Shown piece after piece: positions 1-6,305 of a stretch of DNA of 14,174 nucleotides. The notes beneath the pieces were generated by a model. It saw only the letters and a program-made list of their open reading frames with translations. It had not been told where the DNA came from and ran no database searches. Each line of letters starts with the position of its first letter. Within the stretch, counting starts at the first letter, position 1. The DNA comes from an uncultured Planctomycetaceae bacterium (GTDB lineage: Bacteria; Planctomycetota; Planctomycetia; Pirellulales; Pirellulaceae), in assembly GCA_903927685.1 (NCBI GenBank), contig CAIYOB010001221.1, forward strand, positions 1 to 14,174, read 5' to 3'. A program made the translations under genes and the position numbers.

Positions 1-581
1 ACCCGCTCGCATTCCTGCTCGTACAGGTCCGGGTGGAGATCCCGCAGGTAGTTGGGGGGTTCGACCGAAGGGAAGTCCCATTCGATCTTGAACAGGCCCT
101 CCAGCGTCACGGGATAGTCCGCCGGATTGAACAGGCTACCCAGCCGCTGCTGGGCTGCGGCTTTCAGCGCTTCATAACGGCGGTTCAGGGCGGTGACGGC
201 CTGATTGAGCTTGTTGCAGAACTCGGTCATCTGCGAGTCGAACTCCTCGATCGCGTCCTGGCGGATGAGACGCAGACCGGGTTCGGGATAGGGCAGGCTG
301 AGGCTCTTCCAGTACTTGACGGCCTGGCCGCGGACCTCGGTGACGGCCTTGTAGGCTGGGTGGCGCGTGTCCAGGAGCTTCTTACCGGCGGAGAGGAACG
401 CCCCTTCGGCCCCGAATGTGTCGGCGGCCTGGGCCTTCTGCTCGGCGGTCAGCGTCTTGCGCACGCCGAACCAACTCAGCGACACGCGGGCTGCCGCCAT
501 CGTGGTCCGGAGTCGCTGCGACGGTGACGTCGACGGGCGCACGACCGAATGTTGTGGTTGTTGTTGCAGGACGGTACTCAT
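1..581 (-). CDS. Hypothetical protein, C-terminus beyond the left edge (DUF3150-like at most)
   Basis: An open reading frame starts with ATG at 581 and runs off the left edge, giving 193 visible residues. A GGAG lies about 10 nt before the ATG. The first 28 residues are polar and Gln/Ser/Thr-rich and look disordered. An internal Met at 500 begins the ordered part (MAAARVSLSWFG). The body is alpha-helical, with a central helix around 115-145 and a hydrophobic/proline C-terminal stretch (YPVTLEGLFKIEWDFPSVEPP). It has no stops, and codon use matches the neighbouring genes. I do not firmly recognise it. The layout resembles DUF3150-type proteins of large plasmids, often near AAA and VWA partners, but that is a weak memory-based suggestion. 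It is the last visible gene of the leftward run, 110 bp after its neighbour. Confidence 0.75.
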   Translation of the reverse strand, partial: MSTVLQQQPQHSVVRPSTSPSQRLRTTMAAARVSLSWFGVRKTLTAEQKAQAADTFGAEGAFLSAGKKLLDTRHPAYKAVTEVRGQAVKYWKSLSLPYPEPGLRLIRQDAIEEFDSQMTEFCNKLNQAVTALNRRYEALKAAAQQRLGSLFNPADYPVTLEGLFKIEWDFPSVEPPNYLRDLHPDLYEQECER

Positions 582-691
582 GCAGTGGGTCTCCAATAAG
601 GTGATCTTGCTGATGCGACGGCCGGCATGCGGCTCTCGTCGATCGGGCGGATGTGATGTGGCGCGAACGTCGGGGGTGTACCCAAGAGGGA

Positions 692-1054
692 TCACGCGCA
701 GTGGTGACAGCGGCCGTGTTCTTGGGGCGTCTGCAGGCGCGGCTGCACCTCATGGGCGAACTTGCTGCCGTCGAATTCGCCCCGCAAGGCTTGCTGGATG
801 TACGCGAGCGACGTGTCGTAATCACACCAACCGAAGGTGATCGACTCGACCTGCAGCATCGGGCCATCCGGCGTGAGGCGTTTGAGGACGGCGAACTCCG
901 CCACGCCGTCTGGGGAAGTGGAATCGTTCAGCCACAGGTAACCGTCCAGTTCAAATGCCGTGCAGCACGTCCAGACAACGGTGGTCAACTTGCGGGCCAG
1001 TTCCTCGGCCGACTCGACAGACGTAACGCACCAAGTTCGGTCGTGATGAAACAT
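692..1054 (-). CDS. Hypothetical protein, 120 aa
   Basis: The start is set at ATG 1054 because AAGGAG lies 6 nt upstream. A longer version from 1081 would add nine residues without a ribosome site. The protein is a compact, mixed alpha/beta-looking polypeptide rich in aromatic residues and cysteine: the pair C29/C30, a WCDYDTSLAYIQQALRGEFDG segment in the C-terminal half, and a final CHHC. The closing CxxC could bind a metal or form a disulfide, but no zinc-finger family is recognisable. It sits 69 bp after its upstream neighbour in the same direction. Function is unknown. Confidence 0.8.
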   Translation of the reverse strand: MFHHDRTWCVTSVESAEELARKLTTVVWTCCTAFELDGYLWLNDSTSPDGVAEFAVLKRLTPDGPMLQVESITFGWCDYDTSLAYIQQALRGEFDGSKFAHEVQPRLQTPQEHGRCHHCA

Positions 1055-1123
1055 GGGCGGCTCCTTGCGACGGCTGGCCAAAAGATGAACAGAGACGAGA
1101 ATCGTACGGCGATGGCAGCAATT

Positions 1124-1384
1124 TCAGGCCGAGAGCGGCTCCATCACGGCATCCAGACGCTCCCGAAGTTCTTTCACGGCGTCAGGCGGACCGATCACGA
1201 GATCCTGTTTCACGACGAGGTCGAGCCAGGAAGCCAGTGCATGGTCGCCACAGATGATGGCTTGCGACAACTTCTGGTGTGCTTGGCCCGCCCGGATGGG
1301 AAGTTTGGGCCTTCTCTGGCGACGCAGCTTGGGTTTCGGTGCGGCCCTGGGCTTACGGCGGCGGGGCCAAAACTCGATGGTCAT
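1124..1384 (-). CDS. Small hypothetical protein with basic N-terminus, 86 aa
   Basis: Starts at ATG 1384 with AAGGA about 10 nt upstream. Residues 8-30 are almost wholly Arg, Lys and Pro, a strongly positive tail that could contact nucleic acid. Residues 31-86 form a likely helical domain (GQAHQKLSQAIICGDHALAS, then DAVKELRERLDAVMEPL). No known family is recognised. The leader ends in CCGCCC directly before the ATG, like that of the 692-1054 gene. It follows a 221-bp gap on its 5' side, so it may have its own promoter, though I can point to none. Function is unknown. Confidence 0.65.
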   Translation of the reverse strand: MTIEFWPRRRKPRAAPKPKLRRQRRPKLPIRAGQAHQKLSQAIICGDHALASWLDLVVKQDLVIGPPDAVKELRERLDAVMEPLSA

Positions 1385-1605
1385 GGGCGGAGATTCCTTG
1401 ATGAACTTCGTGGTTGGCTAATCGACGAAAGAGTGAACGACGGCGGACGGACGACGCGAGCGCAGCCCGACCGTGGTGAGTGCGACAGGAAATGCAAGAA
1501 GGGAGGAGTAGTCCCACGATCCAGTGGATCAGATGGCGGCGTGGGAAGACGTGGAAACGTCAGTGTCAGGCGGGAGGGTGTCGGGCGGCATCTTGCGGCC
1601 AGCCG
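1385..1605. other. Intergenic gap with a nested hairpin
   Basis: No frame in these 221 bases gives a gene with a ribosome site. The one structured element is at 1513-1545: an outer stem CCCACG (1513-1518) with CGTGGG (1540-1545), enclosing GATCC (1518-1522) and GGATC (1526-1530) around AGT. It could be a transcript structure between the genes at 1606-1887 and 1124-1384. No T-run follows, so it is not an obvious intrinsic terminator. Confidence 0.3.
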
Positions 1606-1887
1606 CTACGACATGCACAGGATTTCCGGGAGGACAAAATCCTTGCCGTCGCCGGCTACTCCGTGCAACGCCCCGGCATCGTTTCCCTCGGTATCTCGGG
1701 CCGGATACACGGTGGTGCCGTCATCCAGCACCATGGCCACGCACGAAAAGCTCCACATCTGTCGGCCACACTCCTCGGGCGTGAGGTATCGTACTTCCAC
1801 AATCCGCCGGTTCAGCAGCACGCGACGGGCCTCCTGATTGCAGGCGGCGATGAATTGCTCGTGGGTCTTACGGACTCGTCGGTTCAT
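1606..1887 (-). CDS. Hypothetical protein, 93 aa
   Basis: ATG at 1887 is preceded by AGGAGG at about 7 nt, one of the best ribosome sites in the window. The N-terminus is basic and helical (MNRRVRKTHEQFIAACNQEAR). A predicted beta-rich part follows: RRIVEVRYLTPEECGRQMW, then SFSCVAMVLDDGTTVYPARD, then a GKDFVLPEI ending. The C-terminal half resembles small beta-sheet proteins that display a DDGT turn, but no family is identified. It lies 22 bp downstream of the gene at 1910-2221, so the two are probably cotranscribed. Function is unknown. Confidence 0.75.
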   Translation of the reverse strand: MNRRVRKTHEQFIAACNQEARRVLLNRRIVEVRYLTPEECGRQMWSFSCVAMVLDDGTTVYPARDTEGNDAGALHGVAGDGKDFVLPEILCMS

Positions 1888-1909
1888 CGTGGTTCCTCCT
1901 GTTTCATGA

Positions 1910-2221
1910 TCAGTCGAGTTCCCAGTGGGCTTTCAGATCGCCCAGCGAATGGAACCGCTCGTAGCCGATAATGTCGGCCGGAAGGATCGCTTGCAGAGCG
2001 ACGAGATAGCCTTCGTCGTGCAGGCCGAGATAGATGCCGAAATCCCCGTCCCGCACGTCATCCCCGCACGGGTAGTTGCGACCGATCCGCCGCACCTTGA
2101 GCCAGTACGAGTCGGCGTCGCCAAAGTCTGCTCGGCTTTGACGGGGCTTCAAACGGCCGGTTTTCGGCGTGGCCTGGCAGAAGCCGAGAGCCTGCCGAGC
2201 CGCATCTTGCGAAATCGTCAT
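1910..2221 (-). CDS. Hypothetical protein, 103 aa, coupled to the upstream gene
   Basis: The ATG at 2221 overlaps the TGA of the preceding gene as ATGA, a 4-nt overlap typical of translational coupling. An AAGGAAG also lies about 8 nt upstream, inside that gene. The N-terminal 33 residues look helical and basic. The rest is aromatic and acidic (DSYWLKVRRIGR, DDVRDGDFGIYLGLHDEGYLV) and ends in a helix. The alternating pattern suggests a small alpha/beta fold. I recognise no family. The coupling implies similar amounts of this protein and the 153-residue partner, perhaps as a complex; that is inference. Confidence 0.75.
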   Translation of the reverse strand: MTISQDAARQALGFCQATPKTGRLKPRQSRADFGDADSYWLKVRRIGRNYPCGDDVRDGDFGIYLGLHDEGYLVALQAILPADIIGYERFHSLGDLKAHWELD

Positions 2222-2679
2222 GGCGTTCTTCCTTGCGGGGCTTTGTCGGACACCAGTTCGGTCAGCAGTTTTTGGGTCTCGGCAACGCCGAACTGGCTGA
2301 CGAGAAACTCAATCTGAGCAGACAAGCCCTGGTTATTGAGGTTCGACGCAATCACGCCAGCCTGATCATGGATCTCGTCGTCCAGGTCTTCCGGAGATAG
2401 GCCCTGCGACTCAGCCCAGGCGACCAGGTCCGCCGTGCTCGTAGCGGGATGTGCCGTCCCCGGCGGAGTGCAATCCTGCTCTTCTCCTGGAACGAGGCCG
2501 TGCCGCTGCAGCGTTTCCTGGATGGCTTGGCAAACATCCCAGCCACTCCAGTCCTTGCCAGGATTCCAGAACTCGCGGCCATCGTGTCCCAGGTCGAGGT
2601 ACAGCAGCCCTTGCAGCCGGCTGACGATTTCCTCCAGGGCTTCGCGGGACAATTCACTTGGCAGGACCAGACGTGACAT
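2218..2679 (-). CDS. Hypothetical protein, 153 aa
   Basis: ATG at 2679 has AGGAGAA about 7 nt upstream. Residues 1-65 form one segment (REALEEIVSRLQGLLYLDLG, then GREFWNPGKDWSGWDVCQAI) with conserved-looking Trp/Asp/Gly positions. Residues 66-85 are a Pro/Thr-rich linker. The C-terminal half contains LDDEIHDQAGVIASNLNNQG, a pattern I associate with uncharacterised proteins that place a helix before an NNxGLxAQIxFL stretch. No Pfam name can be given with confidence. The last codon overlaps the start of the next gene (1910-2221), so the two are coupled. Function is unknown. Confidence 0.8.
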   Translation of the reverse strand: MSRLVLPSELSREALEEIVSRLQGLLYLDLGHDGREFWNPGKDWSGWDVCQAIQETLQRHGLVPGEEQDCTPPGTAHPATSTADLVAWAESQGLSPEDLDDEIHDQAGVIASNLNNQGLSAQIEFLVSQFGVAETQKLLTELVSDKAPQGRTP

Positions 2680-2710
2680 GATAGTTCTCCTGACGGTCGA
2701 AACGCCGTGA

Positions 2711-3241
2711 CTAGAATTGGTTCTCCAACGCGTTCAGGGTTGCCTGGAGGGCCCTGTCCACGCCGGCTTGTTTGCCAGTCGTCAGCACGCCCTCAGCCGC
2801 CAGGGCCAGCAGCAGGGACTCCACGCCGTCGAGGGCGCCGTTGTAGGCTCGCCAGCTCTCGCGATCCTCGACATCTTCATCTTCGTCGTCGCAAGGCTCC
2901 TGCTGGATGTCGCCGTTGCCTTCTGGCTCGCTGGGATCGATGCGTTGCAGGGCAGACGTGATGTTGGCTGCCCCATCCTCGACGTCGATCTGAATCTGAC
3001 CGCCGAGCAGGTCCAAATGGCGAGCGCCAAGCGAGTCCGTGCCGGCCACCCAACACGGGCCAAAGTGCGGCTCACCGTACTCGTCCGTGATGCCCGGCGT
3101 GGACAGGACGGTCTCCAGCAACCGATCGAGAGCGTTTGCCAGACCTTCCGGGTCCGTGTGCTCTGGGTTGTACTCAACCCCCAGGCACAGCTGGGCTTTC
3201 TTCGTCTGCTTCGGCTTCCTCGGTTTCCTCCTGGTCGTCAT
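2711..3241 (-). CDS. Hypothetical protein, 176 aa, basic head overlapping the upstream gene
   Basis: I place the start at ATG 3241 because AAGGGAGGGG stands just before it. An upstream ATG at 3274 would add 11 residues without a clear site. The first 16 residues are Lys/Arg/Pro/Thr (TTRRKPRKPKQTKK). Residues 17-90 are a likely folded domain (LCLGVEYNPEHTDPEG, LLETVLSTPGITDEYGEP, HFGPCWVAG). An acidic linker (EPCDDEDEDVEDRES) comes next. The end is helical (ALDGVESLLLALAAEGVL). The first 68 nt are shared with the end of the 3174-3809 gene in another frame. Function is unknown; the basic head could bind nucleic acid or the acidic tail of its neighbour. Confidence 0.8.
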   Translation of the reverse strand: MTTRRKPRKPKQTKKAQLCLGVEYNPEHTDPEGLANALDRLLETVLSTPGITDEYGEPHFGPCWVAGTDSLGARHLDLLGGQIQIDVEDGAANITSALQRIDPSEPEGNGDIQQEPCDDEDEDVEDRESWRAYNGALDGVESLLLALAAEGVLTTGKQAGVDRALQATLNALENQF

Positions 3242-3809
3242 CTTCCCCTCCCTTGGAGCCACATGTGGGCTCAATCGAAAACGGTTCCAATGGCGGCAGC
3301 GGTTGCGGCAACTGCTCGCGCAGCAGCTTCAGCGCCGTCTGCATCAGCGACGCAATGTTTGCCCCGCTATCTGTCTCGGCCAGCTTGATCGCGGCGTCCA
3401 ACAGGTGCTCAACGGGTTCCAACTCCGCCGCCACAACGGTCGGTTGGCCGGCATGGTTGGCAGCCAGTGTGGTCGCGCCGTACACGGGCCGGTACTCGAC
3501 AATCTCGGGATCATACTCGTAGCGTCCCTCGGTCCGGCGAGTGAAGGGAATCTGGTGTTCGCGCAGGAACCGCTCCAGGTTTTCAAACTGGCCCCAGGAC
3601 GCCTGGTCGTCGCACAACCAGAGCAATCGCACGTGTTTGTCGTTCTCACGGAGGCTGGTCTTCAAATCGCCCGCGGTTTTCGGCTGGAAGGAGGACTCGC
3701 CCCATTCGAGAGCGACGCCTTCGTCGGTGATGGCGGCGCAGAGGTCCGGAACGACGGCTTCGGGGATGTTACCCCCGATCCAGATTTCGGCTGATATGCG
3801 GTCAGACAT
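3174..3809 (-). CDS. Hypothetical protein with acidic C-terminal tail, 211 aa
   Basis: ATG at 3809 is preceded by AAAGGA about 9 nt away. Residues 1-105 look like an alpha/beta domain: ISAEIWIGGNIPEAVVPDL with alternating strand and helix, then HVRLLWLCDDQASWGQFENL. This part could be a small ferredoxin-like or Rossmann-like fold, but no motif allows naming. Residues 130-175 are helical (VEHLLDAAIKLAE, MQTALKLLREQLPQPLPP). The last ~23 residues are almost all Glu and Asp. This tail is written over the basic head of the next gene in another frame. I recognise no family. It may work with the 176-residue protein that overlaps it. Confidence 0.8.
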   Translation of the reverse strand: MSDRISAEIWIGGNIPEAVVPDLCAAITDEGVALEWGESSFQPKTAGDLKTSLRENDKHVRLLWLCDDQASWGQFENLERFLREHQIPFTRRTEGRYEYDPEIVEYRPVYGATTLAANHAGQPTVVAAELEPVEHLLDAAIKLAETDSGANIASLMQTALKLLREQLPQPLPPLEPFSIEPTCGSKGGEDDDQEETEEAEADEESPAVPGG

Positions 3810-3854
3810 CGAAGCGGTCCTTTCGATTGATGGCGTCGGCAGGTTCTCGAACTC

Positions 3855-4088
3855 TTACGTTCCGCATGTACAGACGCCGACTTCGTCGTCGTGCGGATTG
3901 GGATCATGCTGAAGATGACCCGCCCAGCCCGCAGGGCAACTCTGCCTGTGGTCAGAAGACGGACAGGTTGCATTTTCGCAGTAGCCTTCGGTCAAAAGGC
4001 CAGCGCATCGCCGGCATTTCTCTCCGAGTACGTTCCTGCGCTTCTCCAGGGGTGGACCGGCGCAATCTACGGTTAAGCGGTCTCGCAT
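3855..4088 (-). CDS. Small zinc-ribbon-like protein, 77 aa
   Basis: The start chosen is ATG 4088, where a Met follows the stop of the DUF6117-like gene by 38 bp; the frame stays open further up to 4370 but there only shadows that gene. The ribosome site is weak (AAGG). Cysteines fall at C9, C25, C28, C37, C42, C51, C73 and C75, with H58, H61 and H66. C25-x2-C28-x8-C37-x4-C42 has the spacing of a zinc ribbon (CRRCAGLLTEGYCENATC). The closing CTC may add ligands. Such small zinc proteins often bind nucleic acid or protein partners; the actual role is unknown. The coding call rests on the cysteine pattern and on filling the gap between neighbours. Confidence 0.7.
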   Translation of the reverse strand: MRDRLTVDCAGPPLEKRRNVLGEKCRRCAGLLTEGYCENATCPSSDHRQSCPAGWAGHLQHDPNPHDDEVGVCTCGT

Positions 4089-4126
4089 TGAAGGGGCCTT
4101 GGGATTCTGGTTGTCAAACACAAAGT

Positions 4127-4696
4127 TCAGGCGAGCGCGTTGCCGATTGCGTCCAGAGCGGTTTCGATGCCCTCGACATACGCCGGCGATGCCACGTCGA
4201 TCCCGGCGCAGGCGTGCGCCAGAACCAAGGCTTCCAAGCCGTCCATGGCGGCGTTGAGTTTCTGGATCATGCGACCTCGTCCGCGCTCGTGCAGGTCGCT
4301 GCGGATCGTTCCGCGAGCCGGTTGCTCGGCGGTCGCTTCGCGATCCAAGCAGATTGTAATGCCGAAGCAAGGAAGCCGGATTTCCCGAGCGGCTTTCGCA
4401 GCCACGGCAGCCATCGCTGGCAGCGACGGGCTTTCTTCGCCCTGCCAGACTTCTGTCTGCGACAAGAAACCGCCATCAGGATTCGGCGGATTCACCGCCA
4501 AGTAGGGATTGCCGGAAAACAGCATGGCGAACGGCGCGAAGGCGATCTCGCCGTCATGCAGACGATTGGCCGCGCAGATCACGGCTACCGGCTCGCCCGA
4601 AGCGGCGAGTTGGCATTCCAGCAAGGCCGCATCGCCGGCCAACATTGCACGGCGGAGTGTGGCGAAGTTCTGTCGGTGACCTTTCGCAAGTGCCAT
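4127..4696 (-). CDS. DUF6117-like protein, 189 aa
   Basis: ATG at 4696 has AAGGAGG about 7 nt upstream, inside the end of the preceding gene, and the two share one base (TGATG). Residues 1-75 (NFATLRRAMLAGDAALLECQ, then GEPVAVICAANR, then FAPFAMLFSGNPY) fit my memory of DUF6117. That family has an N-terminal pattern of NFxTLxxAxxxGDxALLEC followed by a TGEP strand and a GNPY turn, and its function is unknown. Residues 76-189 are an added region ending in two helices (KLNAAMDGLEALVLAHACAG and VEGIETALDAIGNALA). The assignment is by recall, not by a search. The DUF6117 part is probably complete. Confidence 0.75.
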   Translation of the reverse strand: MALAKGHRQNFATLRRAMLAGDAALLECQLAASGEPVAVICAANRLHDGEIAFAPFAMLFSGNPYLAVNPPNPDGGFLSQTEVWQGEESPSLPAMAAVAAKAAREIRLPCFGITICLDREATAEQPARGTIRSDLHERGRGRMIQKLNAAMDGLEALVLAHACAGIDVASPAYVEGIETALDAIGNALA

Positions 4697-4869
4697 CAGG
4701 AAGCCTCCTTCTGTGCGGATTGGTTTTCAGTGCAGTCTTCGGCATCGTCCGGCGGCAGGCTATCGTTCAGCGCTCCCTGGCGTTCGGCCCAGAGCTGCCG
4801 GACCTCCAGGCAGGCATCGCAAGGGCAGAGGGCCGCGTGTCCCAGCGGCAGACCATACGGATCGAGCAT
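4696..4869 (-). CDS. Small acidic Cys-containing protein, 57 aa
   Basis: An ATG at 4884 and another at 4869 are in the same frame. I choose 4869 because GGAGG lies 8 nt before it and nothing lies before 4884. The protein has a CPCDAC cluster at residues 16-21 and then a helical, increasingly acidic tail (SLPPDDAEDCTENQSAQ). CxCxxC could hold a metal but is too short to name. Its stop overlaps the start of the DUF6117-like gene by one base, so translation is likely coupled. No known family. Confidence 0.65.
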   Translation of the reverse strand: MLDPYGLPLGHAALCPCDACLEVRQLWAERQGALNDSLPPDDAEDCTENQSAQKEAS

Positions 4870-4936
4870 GATGCAAGCCTCCATCGGTTCGTGACGCTAA
4901 TCACCGGCGACACAACCGCGCAGGTCCCCGTGCCGT

Positions 4937-5464
4937 TCAGGGCTTGGTCCTGCGCCGGCGTTTCTGAGGTTTCGGAGTTGCTTTTTCCGGGTCCAGACAT
5001 CGCCAAAGCTCAGGCAGCGTCACGTCGCCGGTGGTGATGTAGATGTCCGAGTGCTTGGGGACGGCGGTCCAGCCGATCTCGAAGCAGTTTTCTGGCAGCC
5101 GAACGATATTGTTGGCAGCCGGCACGTGGCGGATGATTTCCTGCTGGCATTCCATGCGCTGGGGCTCGAACTTTGCCAACTCCATGCCCACCGGCAGCAC
5201 CGCACGGCCCGCCTTCTCCAACTGCCCGCTCCACCCCGCTTCGCAGTCGTCGCAGGCGGCGACCAGATCGAACGAATAGAATTCCACCGCGTACCGCCAG
5301 AAGTACACTTCGTACAGGTCAGGCAGCTCCCGGCGATGCCGGAAGAGCGTCTCGATATCCCGCCGCAGCCGAGCGCAGAACGGCTTGGTGAGTTTCAGCA
5401 GGGCACATTCGCAGTCCAGGTTGGTTTCCGGATTGCTGCTGTGGACATTCAAGATCAAGTGCAT
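4937..5464 (-). CDS. Hypothetical protein, 175 aa
   Basis: ATG at 5464 is preceded by GAAGGACCAACATC, which places AAGGA 8 nt away. The N-terminal 80 residues include DCECALLKLTKPFCARLRRD and the aromatic run LYEVYFWRYAVEFYSFDLV. The middle and C-terminal parts carry an EIIRHVPAANNIVRLPENCF stretch and a GWTAVPKHSDIYITTGDVTL strand pattern. The final ten residues are strongly basic (KPQKRRRRTKP). The basic tail suggests contact with nucleic acid or acidic proteins. No family is recognised. The leader is nearly identical to that of the next gene at 5531-6124. Confidence 0.8.
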   Translation of the reverse strand: MHLILNVHSSNPETNLDCECALLKLTKPFCARLRRDIETLFRHRRELPDLYEVYFWRYAVEFYSFDLVAACDDCEAGWSGQLEKAGRAVLPVGMELAKFEPQRMECQQEIIRHVPAANNIVRLPENCFEIGWTAVPKHSDIYITTGDVTLPELWRCLDPEKATPKPQKRRRRTKP

Positions 5465-5530
5465 GATGTTGGTCCTTCGACACGACCAGGGGCGAAGGAA
5501 ACTCGCGTCGCTGACTCCAGACCGGCAAGG

Positions 5531-6124
5531 CTAGACGCTGACCAGACCCAGGGCTTGGGCTGTTATTCGCCGGTTTTCCCAGTACCCGGCCTCGTCATAG
5601 ACCTCCTCCAAAATGCCGAGCGATTGGGCGTGTTGCAGCAGATCGACGATGGCCAAATGACAGCGGCGGAAGTTGCGTGCCCCGCCGCATTCGCGATTGC
5701 GGGCATATTCCGTCTTGCAGAAGCTGCCCCAGTGCCAGTGGTCCAGGTTGGTGTGGACCGTCCACTGAACACAGGGGCCAACTTCGATGGTCGCCGGATA
5801 GCGGCACAGGCCGAAGTTCGCCTGTTCGCACCCACGGCCCGGAGAGCAGGAGAAGGCAATGACGTGCTCCGGAATCACGGCGTACCGGCGGGCAGGCTCA
5901 CGCGGGTCGGGCACCAGCTTCCGAGCCTGGATCAACAGCCAGCGGTGCGGAAACTGGTCATCGTGCTGCTGAAAAGCGCAATCACTGCCAGTCAGTTCGA
6001 TGACCTCGTCCACCTGATCGAAGGGCAGATCGCGGGCGCGACTGCCGAGCTGGACGACCAGATTCCGGGCCTCTTCGGCACTCGCTGCCGTAGAACGCAG
6101 TTGGTAATGAATCGTCAATCCCAT
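5531..6124 (-). CDS. Hypothetical protein of the MGLTIHYQL type, 197 aa
   Basis: The start is ATG 6124, with GAAGGACGAACATC directly upstream; a longer frame to 6220 has no ribosome site and a non-conserved N-terminus. The protein opens with MGLTIHYQLRSTAASAEEAR, an N-terminus I have seen in a recurrent but uncharacterised family of planctomycetes and other environmental bacteria. A strand-helix start is followed by VVQLGSRARDLPFDQVDEVI. The middle has several Cys residues (GRGCEQANFGLCRYP), and a helical end reads ILEEVYDEAGYWENR. The WHWGSFCKTEY block looks like a conserved core. No catalytic motif can be named. A 181-bp gap separates it from the ligase upstream, so it may start a separate transcript. 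Confidence 0.85.
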   Translation of the reverse strand: MGLTIHYQLRSTAASAEEARNLVVQLGSRARDLPFDQVDEVIELTGSDCAFQQHDDQFPHRWLLIQARKLVPDPREPARRYAVIPEHVIAFSCSPGRGCEQANFGLCRYPATIEVGPCVQWTVHTNLDHWHWGSFCKTEYARNRECGGARNFRRCHLAIVDLLQHAQSLGILEEVYDEAGYWENRRITAQALGLVSV

Positions 6125-6205
6125 GATGTTCGTCCTTCTGTTATGTCGCGCTAAGTCGGTTGTCGTCGGGTCAGCACCGCCACAACCGAGCAACATGAAC
6201 GACCA

Positions 6206-6237
6206 AGCCCCACCGGTCAAAAGCGAACGATGGGGCT
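6206..6237. other. Inverted repeat downstream of the ligase gene
   Basis: AGCCCCA (6206-6212) can pair with TGGGGCT (6231-6237) across an 18-nt loop, about 70 nt past the ligase stop codon and inside the 181-bp gap before the MGLTIHYQL gene. No T-run follows on the minus strand, so a terminator function is doubtful. Apart from this repeat I see nothing in 6125-6305. Confidence 0.25.
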
Positions 6238-6305
6238 ATGGTTTTGATTCGCGGAACTGGCCGAATCCAGCCATTTCATCAGCGCACATCGCGAGCGCGG
6301 CACCG

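Noticed and set aside
382..867. Minus-strand 161-codon frame
   Set aside because: It crosses two real genes in a different frame and is Arg/Ser-rich, a typical shadow.
653..1837. Long plus-strand open frame (394 codons)
   Set aside because: It lies over three minus-strand genes with ribosome sites and reads as Arg/Gly/Pro-rich low-information sequence, as expected for the antisense of GC-rich coding DNA.
5051..6154. Plus-strand open frame of 367 codons
   Set aside because: It is antisense to the 4937-5464 and 5531-6124 genes, has no ribosome site and no domain-like composition.
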